From assembly GCA_965231765.1 (NCBI GenBank), contig OZ246887.1, positions 1,798,001-1,862,000 on the forward strand: a stretch of 64,000 nt of DNA, given 5' to 3'. Below, piece after piece: positions 32,886 to 40,758 of this stretch (the stretch's first letter is position 1; each line of letters begins with the position of its first letter). A model generated the notes under the pieces. That model did not search any database. It was not told where the DNA came from and saw only the letters and a program-made list of their open reading frames with translations. The position numbers and the translations under genes are program-made. Source of the DNA: JAAXHF01 sp963665955 (lineage in GTDB: Bacteria; Desulfobacterota; Binatia; Bin18).

Positions 32886-34319
32886 ATGGATAAAATTCTT
32901 GTTGTTGATGACGAGCAGAATATCCATTACTCGTTCCAGCGTGTATTCGGACACGAATACGAGGTGCTATCGGCCTATTCTGGGCAGGAAGCCCTCCAGC
33001 AACTCACCGACCCAGCGTTGCGACTGGTGCTCATGGATGTCCGTATGCCTGGCAAAGATGGACTGGCCACGCTCCAGGAATTGAAACAACAGCGCCCCGA
33101 TCTGCCAGTCATTATGATGACCGCTTTTGTTTCGGCCGAAACAGCCATCCGAGCCACCACTTTTGATGCCGAAGATTATCTCGAAAAACCCCTCAACATT
33201 GAGCTGCTCAAGCAGCTCATTGCCGATACGTTGCAGCAGCGGAGCCAGTCGCAGCACGCCGCTGCGAGCATATCAGAGGATGCTATAGAGAGTGATTCCA
33301 ACGAGATTGGCACCATTCCGCTGTTTGGTCACAGTCCGGCCATGCAGCAGGTGTATAAAACAATCGGCAAGACGGCTGCCCGCGATGTCACGGTGCTCAT
33401 TACCGGCGAAAGTGGTACTGGCAAAGAACTCGTCGCCCGCGCCTTGCATACCTACTCGCACCGTAGCATGGGACCCTTTTTGGCCCTGAACTGCGCCGCT
33501 ATTCCAGATTCTCTGCTCGAAAGTGAGCTGTTTGGACATGAACGGGGGGCGTTCACTGGAGCGACGGAGGCGCGCCCGGGGAAGTTTGAGCTGGCCCATC
33601 GGGGGAGCCTCTTTCTCGATGAAGTCGGCGATATGCCACTGGCTTTGCAGTCAAAGCTGCTGCGCGTGCTCCAAGAGCGCGAGCTGTATCGCTTGGGTGC
33701 CCGCGATCCCAAGCATGTTGATGTGCGTATCATCGCTGCCACCAATCAGGAATTGGAAGGCATGCTGCGCACGGGCCGTTTCCGCGAGGATCTGTACTAC
33801 CGGCTCAATGTAGTTCGGCTGACCCTCCCTCCCCTGCGTGAACGCGGGGAAGACATCGTCTTATTGGCCAACCGCTTTTTACATCGTCAACGGCAAACAG
33901 ACGGCCAAGGCCCACGGAGCCTCTCCGACGCCGCTCGCCAGGCACTGTTAGCCTATGCCTGGCCGGGGAATGTTCGAGAATTGGAAAATGTGATTGCCCA
34001 GGCTGTGGTCCGTACGCGTGGCCCAGTCATCCGGGCTGAGGATCTGGCCCTCAGTGAGAGCGGAGCCCGACTGAGCGGAGAGGGACCAGAAGCAGAGACC
34101 TCTTCTCCGCTTTCTCCTAGAGGAGAAATGGACAGCATGGGGACTCTGCTGGATCCACTCTTTACCCGACATTCTGGAAACGTGTTTGCAGTGGCGGAAC
34201 AACTCCTGTTCAGCAAAGCCTTGGAACTCGCCCGTCACAACCAAGTCCAGGCCGCGCGTTTACTCGGAGTCAGCCGCAATGTCCTGCGTGACCGGATGAA
34301 GCGGTATGATCTCTCGTAG
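32886..34319 (+). CDS. NtrC-class sigma-54-dependent response regulator
   Basis: A 477-residue protein. I use ATG 32886 since the receiver domain begins right there (DKILVVDDEQNIHYS); a GTG at 32871 would add five residues. The receiver carries the phospho-Asp in LVLMDVRMPGKDG and the conserved Lys in YLEKPL. The AAA+ domain has GESGTGKE, the sigma-54 contact motif GAFTGA, and LFLDEVGDMPL. The Fis-type HTH ends the protein (ARLLGVSRNVLRDRMKRY). All parts are intact. A natural target is the sigma-54 promoter at 28229. Confidence 0.95.
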   Translation: MDKILVVDDEQNIHYSFQRVFGHEYEVLSAYSGQEALQQLTDPALRLVLMDVRMPGKDGLATLQELKQQRPDLPVIMMTAFVSAETAIRATTFDAEDYLEKPLNIELLKQLIADTLQQRSQSQHAAASISEDAIESDSNEIGTIPLFGHSPAMQQVYKTIGKTAARDVTVLITGESGTGKELVARALHTYSHRSMGPFLALNCAAIPDSLLESELFGHERGAFTGATEARPGKFELAHRGSLFLDEVGDMPLALQSKLLRVLQERELYRLGARDPKHVDVRIIAATNQELEGMLRTGRFREDLYYRLNVVRLTLPPLRERGEDIVLLANRFLHRQRQTDGQGPRSLSDAARQALLAYAWPGNVRELENVIAQAVVRTRGPVIRAEDLALSESGARLSGEGPEAETSSPLSPRGEMDSMGTLLDPLFTRHSGNVFAVAEQLLFSKALELARHNQVQAARLLGVSRNVLRDRMKRYDLS

Positions 34320-34440
34320 TGAGCTAAAAATGGGATCGCGTAGGCCCAGGCCATGGGCAGGACAGTTCGCTATGTGCACGCTGCCATCAACACGATTGAA
34401 CGGGGTCTAAAAAGCGCAAGCTGCTGGACACTGCGGACTC

Positions 34441-34608
34441 TCACAAACCGACCTGCCTCTGGAAGGAGACGGGGGTCCAGTAATCGGTGATCCGGGAGAT
34501 CAGGTTGTCCCGGATCTGTATGGTGCTTGGCTGCGCGGAACTCGGCTCATACTGGTTGGCAGAAGTTTCTCCGAAGTTGCTCTCGGCTGCCCGTGCCTCT
34601 GCGACGCC
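34441..34608 (-). pseudogene. Remnant of a SnoaL/NTF2-like protein C-terminus
   Basis: Immediately after the DUF1329 stop, the same minus-strand frame stays open to a TGA at 34441-34443. Its last residues, including IQIRDNLISRITDYWTPV, look like the C-terminal strands of SnoaL-like proteins. There is no start codon or ribosome site, and only about 55 codons remain. I read it as a truncated remnant; the likeness is from memory and short. Confidence 0.35.
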
Positions 34609-35958
34609 TCATTCCGTACCAGCCGCACTGCTCGTCTCAAACACCACGTGGCCAGCCGCATTCTGGGCCTGGATGCGGGCGGTCAGATCAGGCGGCAGGA
34701 CGACGTTGCGTTCCTCGGGAAATTTCTCGGGGGAGAGATGTGGCCGTAAGAAAAATTCTTTTGGTGTGTGCGCCGTAGCCTGCGTCTTCATCGGCTCAGG
34801 AAACCACTCCCGGCGCATAAAGTCTGGTGTAAAAAAGGCCTGCAAGTCTGCCTCGGACCAGGTCCGGATCTTCTGCCCGTCGTGCACCGCATAGGCGAGA
34901 AAATCGAGTTGGGCATTCCACCAGACGGTGATCAGGTTATGATAGCCCTGCTCTTCCAGAGCAGGATTAAAGAGCTTGACCAACCGTGTCTCAATCGCGA
35001 CAAGCTCGCCGTCCGGCCCGTACTGTTCAGTTCGGAGCGGGTAAAAGGAGCGCTGCTCCACCCAGTACAGAATGCGGGGAGCATAATAGTCGGGCAGCCA
35101 GTCGGTTTTGGCCGTGGCCTCCAGCACATAGGTCTTGACACCTCCATCCGGGGTATATGCTGGATAGTCATCGCCCATGAGTTTGAAGTCACTGGCTGCT
35201 TTCTCACTGAACGATCCATCCGGGTTGAGCAGCGTGATTGCCTGACGGGTAGTGGGAAAGCGGACCGTCTCATACAACACATCCGTACCAATAATCCGCC
35301 AGTTGAACTCCCAGGCATCCCGACCCAGAAAATCGTCATAGGTAATCGGTTGATTGGGAAAGCGATCTTGCCGGCGCGGTTGAGGAAAGCGCCGGACACG
35401 GCGCAAGATGGGCGAATAGCCAAACAGGTTGGTTTTGGTTGGATGCTGTTGATCGGTGCGGTTATGGATCATCAGCATCTGATTGCCCATATTCTCGGGT
35501 GGGGCCGTGTCCTGAGAGAGCCAGCGGGCGTACAGCTCACCAGGTTTTTGGCGGATATGGCCTTGTAATCCTTCGGGTCCTTCATAATGCACGAGGACGA
35601 TGGTCTTGCCGTTGACCAAATAGCCGCTCGGCATGAGGGAGGCGAAGTCTTCAATCTGGACACAGTTCCAGCGCGGCATGTGGGGAAATTCCATCCGCCG
35701 GTAGCCCATCTCTTCGGCCGTATAAGGCGCGGTGAAGGGATAGGCTTCGGCGGGCAGATACGACAGTTGGGCGTCACGCGGGGTGTCGGTCCGGGGGTCA
35801 ATGTCACGACGTTCTTTGTCCGACAGATCCCTCAGATATTGCCAGCTTTGGGTCTCCGCAGCATCAAGTGGCGCCCCGCTGAGAAGCAACGCAATCAGAA
35901 ACAAGGCAGGCCAGGCACAAAACCTGGAGAGCCATGAACACAGACGGCATATGGTCAT
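34609..35958 (-). CDS. DUF1329 outer-membrane/periplasmic protein
   Basis: A 449-residue protein with a signal peptide (FCAWPALFLIALLLSGAPLDAAE) from ATG 35958, which follows AAAGGGA. The mature part is beta-rich, with the DUF1329 look: FLGRDAWEFNWRIIGTDVLYETVRFPTT, WRNAQ-like C-terminal strands, ILYWVEQRSFYPLRTEQYGPDG. DUF1329 proteins relate to the LolB/LolA fold and often accompany RND transporters or lipid/steroid uptake genes; no such genes lie nearby. Function is unknown. Confidence 0.83.
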   Translation of the reverse strand: MTICRLCSWLSRFCAWPALFLIALLLSGAPLDAAETQSWQYLRDLSDKERRDIDPRTDTPRDAQLSYLPAEAYPFTAPYTAEEMGYRRMEFPHMPRWNCVQIEDFASLMPSGYLVNGKTIVLVHYEGPEGLQGHIRQKPGELYARWLSQDTAPPENMGNQMLMIHNRTDQQHPTKTNLFGYSPILRRVRRFPQPRRQDRFPNQPITYDDFLGRDAWEFNWRIIGTDVLYETVRFPTTRQAITLLNPDGSFSEKAASDFKLMGDDYPAYTPDGGVKTYVLEATAKTDWLPDYYAPRILYWVEQRSFYPLRTEQYGPDGELVAIETRLVKLFNPALEEQGYHNLITVWWNAQLDFLAYAVHDGQKIRTWSEADLQAFFTPDFMRREWFPEPMKTQATAHTPKEFFLRPHLSPEKFPEERNVVLPPDLTARIQAQNAAGHVVFETSSAAGTE

Positions 35959-36067
35959 ATGAGTGATACTCCCTTTTCTCACGCGCTGCTGATGCGAAAT
36001 CGACCACACATTTTCAGGTCCATTATGGGGCCTGCTCGGTGGCGTACAGCGTAAGTATTGCTAGCGG

Positions 36068-36796
36068 CTACATCCGGACGGCTCGCACAATCTGGGCCAC
36101 CCCGCCACAGAGCCGCTGTTTGCCGACCTGCTCAAATCCAGCCGCCTCGATCATATGTTGCAACTCCTGACTCTCCGGCAGATACGATACGGAGCGCGGC
36201 AGGTAGGCATACGCCTTGGCATCAGACAGCAAAGCTCCGAGCAGCGGCACAATCCGATTGAAGTAGAGCGCGTGGCCAGAGCGGACAAGCGGATTATGCG
36301 GCGTATCGACCTCGATCAAAACCAGCCGTCCGCCAGCCGTCAGCACCCGCGCAGATTCGGCTAACACCACCGGAATAGACACAAAATTCCGGAGCGCAAA
36401 ACCAGACACCACAACCGTTGCCCAAGCTGAGGGAAAAGGCAGCAGGCTGGCATCAGACTGAATCCAGTCTGCCTGAATGTGACGCCGACGGGCGCCTTCT
36501 AACATGCGCCCAGAAAAATCAACGCCGACCACGCGGGCGCCCATCTCAACCGCTAAGGCGCTCAGGTCGCCCGTTCCACACGCCAAATCAATCACCCGAT
36601 CTCCAGCTCCAACCGCAGCATTCTGCAAGGCCAGCCGCCGCCAGCGTTGATCCAGAGACAGAGAAATCAGTCGGTTCAGGGCATCATAACGCGGCGCGAT
36701 GCGGTCAAACATCTCTCGCACAAGCGCAGCTTTTTCCGCAGTTTCGGGGAGCACCGGATCGAGTTTCTCAGCGAATTTTTCCCTTCCTCTTGGCAC
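36068..36796 (-). CDS. ubiE: Ubiquinone/menaquinone biosynthesis C-methyltransferase
   Basis: A 242-residue enzyme; I take GTG 36796 with GGAGGGAG upstream. A longer frame to 36880 has no such support. It has the UbiE/MenG N-terminal signature MFDRIAPRYDALNRLISLSLDQRWRR, the SAM site VIDLACGTGDLSAL, VVGVDFSGRML and SGFALRNF. It methylates the quinone ring using SAM. UbiE versus MenG cannot be decided without the rest of the pathway. It is divergent from the LLM oxidoreductase gene, 162 bases apart. Confidence 0.93.
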   Translation of the reverse strand: MPRGREKFAEKLDPVLPETAEKAALVREMFDRIAPRYDALNRLISLSLDQRWRRLALQNAAVGAGDRVIDLACGTGDLSALAVEMGARVVGVDFSGRMLEGARRRHIQADWIQSDASLLPFPSAWATVVVSGFALRNFVSIPVVLAESARVLTAGGRLVLIEVDTPHNPLVRSGHALYFNRIVPLLGALLSDAKAYAYLPRSVSYLPESQELQHMIEAAGFEQVGKQRLCGGVAQIVRAVRM

Positions 36797-36958
36797 GGCT
36801 CCCTCCTCACCTTGTTGTATGCAGATCTCCCTGTCTTGCCAAGGACAGAAGACACACAGGGAACGCGCCGCGCGGCTCAACTTTCTGCGCGGCAGCGGGC
36901 ACGCACTATACCGTCAGCGCCCTTGTCGAGCTACCGTCGAGGATGCTAGACACGCTCC

Positions 36959-38092
36959 ATGGCAGATCTCGTTCGCACTGCCCGCATTGACCGGAGCAGT
37001 TCTCCGCTCCTCAGCGACCACACACTGAAGCTGGCAGTTTTTGGCACAAATGTCAGTCATGGCTGTTCTATGACTGAAGCCGAAGGTACAATTGCTGTTG
37101 AATGGGCCGAGAGCGTCCGCCTGGCCAAAGCCGCGGAACGGCTTGGCATCGAGGCGATGGTCCCGGTTGCCCGCTGGCGCGGCTTTGGTGGCAATACCAA
37201 TTTTAATCACCGCTCATTTGAGACCTATACTTGGGCGGCAGGGCTGGCGGCGGCGACTGAAAAGATCATGATCTTCTCGACCTCACACGTCCCGACCATT
37301 CATCCCGTCTTAGCTGCCAAACAAGCCGCTACCATCGATCATATTTCTGGCGGCCGTTTTGGCCTGAATATCGTTGCTGGCTGGAATGAAACTGAGATCG
37401 CTATGTTCGGCTCACCCCAGAAGGATCATGATGACCGCTATCATATGGCCGAGGAGTGGATCAGCATTATCAAACGACTGTGGACTGAAGAAGCCGCGTT
37501 TGATTTTCAGGGTAGACATTTTCATGTTCCGTATGCGTATGCCGAACCCAAGCCGCTCCAAGATCCCCATCCGTTTGTCATGAGTGCAGGAGTGAGTCCG
37601 GCTGGGCGTCGGTTTGCCGCCCAGCACGCGGATCTGAATTTTGTCCTGATGCCGACACTCGAAGAGGGACGCTCGGTGATTACCGCAACCAAGCAACTCG
37701 CCCGCCAAGAGTTCAATCGTGACCTGCTGGTATTTGGCATGGGCTATGTCGTGTGTCGCGAGACCGAGCGCGAAGCCAAGGACTATTTCAACTACTATGT
37801 GCATGAAAAAGGTGACTGGCCCGGCGTACGGAATCTGCTCAAAGTGTTACTGCCGAATTCAGAGAGTGCCACTCCTGAACAACTCGAAACCATGGCGGTC
37901 AATTTTATTGCTGGCTATGCTGCCCTGCCCTTGGTCGGCACACCAGAACAGATCGTTGATGGCATGATCCGGATGTCCGAAGCCGGTATGGATGGCATCA
38001 CGCTGTCGTGGGTGAATTACGATGAGGGCTTGGCGCAATTTGGAGATCAGATCTTGCCGCTCATGGTCCAAGCCGGACTGCGGCAAGGATAA
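36959..38092 (+). CDS. LLM-class flavin-dependent monooxygenase (SfnG/RutA/SsuD-like)
   Basis: A 377-residue luciferase-like TIM-barrel protein. It shows AERLGIEAMVPVARWRG, FSTSHVPTIHPVLAAKQAATIDHISGGRFGLNIVAGWN, and DHDDRYHMAEEWI, which are typical of FMNH2-dependent C1/sulfone or pyrimidine monooxygenases (SfnG, RutA, SsuD). The length and insertion pattern favour that group over F420 enzymes. It would need a flavin reductase, not visible here. The substrate is unknown; an EVE protein gene follows after 23 bases on the same strand. Confidence 0.88.
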   Translation: MADLVRTARIDRSSSPLLSDHTLKLAVFGTNVSHGCSMTEAEGTIAVEWAESVRLAKAAERLGIEAMVPVARWRGFGGNTNFNHRSFETYTWAAGLAAATEKIMIFSTSHVPTIHPVLAAKQAATIDHISGGRFGLNIVAGWNETEIAMFGSPQKDHDDRYHMAEEWISIIKRLWTEEAAFDFQGRHFHVPYAYAEPKPLQDPHPFVMSAGVSPAGRRFAAQHADLNFVLMPTLEEGRSVITATKQLARQEFNRDLLVFGMGYVVCRETEREAKDYFNYYVHEKGDWPGVRNLLKVLLPNSESATPEQLETMAVNFIAGYAALPLVGTPEQIVDGMIRMSEAGMDGITLSWVNYDEGLAQFGDQILPLMVQAGLRQG

Positions 38093-38115
38093 GAGCGTGT
38101 TGAGATGAGGACACT

Positions 38116-38538
38116 ATGCAGTACTGGTTAGTCAAATCCGAACCGCTTAAATATTCCTGGGATCAATTCTGTACAGACGGCTCAACCTACTGGGATGGGG
38201 TGCGCAACTATCAAGCCCGCAATAATCTACAGGCCATGAAAACCGGAGATCAGGTCTTATACTATCACAGCAATGAAGGACGCGCCGTTGTTGGAGTGGC
38301 CCGTGTCACGAAAGAAGCCTACCAAGATCCAAGCACTGAGGATGAGCGCTGGGTCGTGGTTGATTTAGAGCCCGTCGCACCTTTGCGCTATCCCGTAACG
38401 CTGAGTGCAATCAAGCAGGAAAAACGTTTGCAAGACATGGCCCTGATTAAACAGAGTCGTCTGTCTGTGATGCCGGTGGCCAAAAAGGAATTTGATCTGA
38501 TTATCCAAAAGGGGCAAGGAAAGACGAAACAATCCTAA
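38116..38538 (+). CDS. EVE-domain protein
   Basis: A 140-residue protein that is essentially one EVE (PUA-like) domain: YWLVKSEPLKYSWDQF, WDGVRNYQARNNLQAMKTGDQVLYYHSN and VVGVARVTKEAYQDP. Length and motifs match THYN1-type proteins. EVE domains bind modified bases in DNA or RNA; the exact ligand is unknown. It follows the LLM gene by 23 bases and precedes the nitrilase-family gene. Confidence 0.93.
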   Translation: MQYWLVKSEPLKYSWDQFCTDGSTYWDGVRNYQARNNLQAMKTGDQVLYYHSNEGRAVVGVARVTKEAYQDPSTEDERWVVVDLEPVAPLRYPVTLSAIKQEKRLQDMALIKQSRLSVMPVAKKEFDLIIQKGQGKTKQS

Positions 38539-38616
38539 AAAGCCTCCCCTCCTGGGTTTTCTTGCCTTGACCCGTCCGGGGTGGTTGGTTACCTTTCGAG
38601 GTGAGGAGGGATTGAC

Positions 38617-39429
38617 ATGGGATCACACCGATCTTATCTGGCAGCGGCAGTCCAGATGACTGCGTCGTCATCAAAAGAAGAAAATCTGGCCAAGGCAGAA
38701 ACCTTTATCCGCTTGGCCGCCGAGCGCGGGGCAACGTTTATTGTCCTTCCCGAGGTCTTTACCTGGCGTGGCCCTCGCAGTGAAGAGCCTGCCCAGCTCG
38801 AATCTATCCCTGGTCCGACCTCACTCCGCTTGGCAGAGCTGGCCCACAGCCTCAGCATTCATCTGCTGGCAGGTTCCTTCTTGGAAAAGACGACAGAAGC
38901 GCGGGCTTATAATACAAGCCTACTGTTCAGCCCCGCAGGCGAGATCCTCGCCCAGTATCGCAAGATTCATTTGTTCGACATTAATCTCCCTGGCCAAGTC
39001 AGTATCAAGGAATCCGATACGAAAAAGCCTGGCCAAGAGGTGGTGACGTGCGAGACTGGGGTGGGAACGGTCGGTCTATCTGTCTGCTACGATCTGCGCT
39101 TTCCTGAACTATATCGTCAGCTAGCCAACAGCGGCGCCGAACTCATCTGTATCCCAGCCGCTTTTACCTTCCCCACAGGCGCTGCCCATTGGGAGCCCTT
39201 GCTGCGCGCTCGGGCAATTGAGAATCAATCCTATATTATTGCCCCGAACCAGATTGGCAAAAATGTGCACGGTTTTGCCGACTACGGAAATTCGATGATT
39301 ATTGACCCGTGGGGCAAGATTCTTGCCCGCGCCCCAGATAAAGAGTGCTTTATCACTGCTGAGATTGATCGCGATTATCTTGAAAAAGTCAGAAGGGAGT
39401 TGCCATGCCTCGCGCATCGGCGGCTGTAG
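38617..39429 (+). CDS. Carbon-nitrogen hydrolase (Nit2-like, nitrilase superfamily)
   Basis: A 270-residue amidase with AGGAGGG before the start. The Glu-Lys-Cys triad is intact: IVLPEVFTWRG, QYRKIHLFDI and SVCYDLRFPELYRQL. The later LLRARAIENQSYIIAPNQ is also typical of Nit2/omega-amidase proteins. It would hydrolyse a small amide such as 2-oxoglutaramate or deaminated glutathione. Its last 25 bases overlap the start of moeA, so the two are translationally linked. Confidence 0.93.
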   Translation: MGSHRSYLAAAVQMTASSSKEENLAKAETFIRLAAERGATFIVLPEVFTWRGPRSEEPAQLESIPGPTSLRLAELAHSLSIHLLAGSFLEKTTEARAYNTSLLFSPAGEILAQYRKIHLFDINLPGQVSIKESDTKKPGQEVVTCETGVGTVGLSVCYDLRFPELYRQLANSGAELICIPAAFTFPTGAAHWEPLLRARAIENQSYIIAPNQIGKNVHGFADYGNSMIIDPWGKILARAPDKECFITAEIDRDYLEKVRRELPCLAHRRL

Positions 39430-40679
39430 CACCCGCCCCAGTCAAAGCATTTTTCCGGGTGGTGACCTCGGCTGAAGCACGCGACCAGCTCGCCGCTTTT
39501 GCGCCAACGACTAAAAGTGAAACCGTGCCGGTCCTGACCGCCGACGGACGGGTTTTGTCCAAAGCGCTCAGCGCCCCCGTCAACCTACCCCATTTTAACC
39601 GGACCAATATGGACGGCTACGCGCTCCGCGCCCAAGACACATTTGGTGCCTCGGCGAGCTTGCCAACCTATCTCACATTGGCCGGGGTGATTGAAATGGG
39701 CCAAGAGGCCAAGAAGAAGCTCAAAAAGGGTGAGACCATGCGCATCTCGACCGGCGGGATGCTGCCGCCCGGAGCCGACTCCATGATCATGGTTGAGTAC
39801 ACCGAAGAGATGGGGGACGGAACAATTGAGATCCACCGTAGCGCCTCTCCGTGGGAAAATATCCTGCGGATTGGCGAAGACATCAAAAAAGGTGCCCCGA
39901 TTTTTCCTGCCGGACGACGCTTGCATGCCCAAGATGTTGGCGCCTTAACCGGAGTGGGGATTGCCAAAGTCCCAGTCTACCGCCGACCTCTCGTCGCCCT
40001 GATCTCAACCGGTGATGAAATCGTCGCCCCAGACAAAACTCCAAAACCCGGCCAAATCCGTAACGTTAATCAATATTCATTACGAGCTATGATCACGGAA
40101 GCCGGTGGCGAGATCTTTGATCTGGGCGTCGTCAAAGACGACCGCAAGACGTTTGAAAAAGCGCTGGCCAAAGCCTTGAAAAAAGCCGACCTGATTATGA
40201 TTTCGGGTGGCAGCTCAGTCGGGACCAAAGACATGGCGGTGGATGTGATTTGCTCCTTCCCCCACTCAGAGTTGTTCTTTCACGGTATTTCCATTGCCCC
40301 TGGCAAACCGACGATCTTCGCGGCAGCCGCTGGCAAACCTGTCATGGGTTTACCTGGCCACCCCGTCTCAGCCTTGGTCGTCTTCTCACTGTTTGGGATG
40401 CCGCTCATTCGGATGATGGGCGGTGAGTCGGCGAGTGTCGCCTTTACCCCAGCCCGGACGACCCGCGCCTGTTTGTCCCAAAACATCGCCTCAGCCCCTG
40501 GCCGAGAAGACTATGTGCGCGTGACCCTCAGCCGCCGGAACGGGAGTCTTCTCGCTCAGCCCCTGCCTGGTAAATCTGGTGCCATCTTTAGCCTCGTCCA
40601 AGCTGATGGCATGGTATGTATCCCACATAATGAAGAGGGTAAGGAGACTGGGGAAGAGGTCGCAGTTATTCTTTTTTAA
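39405..40679 (+). CDS. moeA: Molybdopterin molybdenumtransferase
   Basis: A 424-residue MoeA with AAGGGAG before ATG 39405, overlapping the preceding gene by 25 bases. Family motifs are intact: NRTNMDGYALRAQDT, RISTGGMLPPGADSM, VALISTGDEIV, MISGGSSVGTKD (the MPT-binding loop), IAPGKPTIFA and GLPGHPVSALVVF. It inserts molybdenum into adenylated molybdopterin. This fits with the molybdenum hydroxylase subunits at 0.1-2 kb. A second, longer MoeA-type gene follows after 79 bases. Confidence 0.95.
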   Translation: MPRASAAVAPAPVKAFFRVVTSAEARDQLAAFAPTTKSETVPVLTADGRVLSKALSAPVNLPHFNRTNMDGYALRAQDTFGASASLPTYLTLAGVIEMGQEAKKKLKKGETMRISTGGMLPPGADSMIMVEYTEEMGDGTIEIHRSASPWENILRIGEDIKKGAPIFPAGRRLHAQDVGALTGVGIAKVPVYRRPLVALISTGDEIVAPDKTPKPGQIRNVNQYSLRAMITEAGGEIFDLGVVKDDRKTFEKALAKALKKADLIMISGGSSVGTKDMAVDVICSFPHSELFFHGISIAPGKPTIFAAAAGKPVMGLPGHPVSALVVFSLFGMPLIRMMGGESASVAFTPARTTRACLSQNIASAPGREDYVRVTLSRRNGSLLAQPLPGKSGAIFSLVQADGMVCIPHNEEGKETGEEVAVILF

Positions 40680-40684
40680 GTGAC

Positions 40685-40737
40685 GAGGACTGAGGGAAAA
40701 ACACAGGAGAACTCAACGCTCATCTTACTCAGTCCTC
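40685..40737. repeat. Inverted repeat between the two moeA genes
   Basis: GAGGACTGAG (40685-40694) and CTCAGTCCTC (40728-40737) are exact reverse complements. The left arm begins five bases after the first moeA stop. It is a member of the dispersed CTCAGTCCTC family. Confidence 0.6.
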
Positions 40738-40758
40738 AGCGTTCGGAACTATTTTCTT

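Noticed and set aside
34487..34894. 135-codon plus-strand frame
   Set aside because: It is antisense to the end of the DUF1329 gene and the SnoaL-like remnant, which make more sense on the minus strand.
36418..36990. 190-codon plus-strand frame over the UbiE/MenG gene
   Set aside because: It is antisense to conserved SAM-binding motifs of ubiE and has no likeness of its own.
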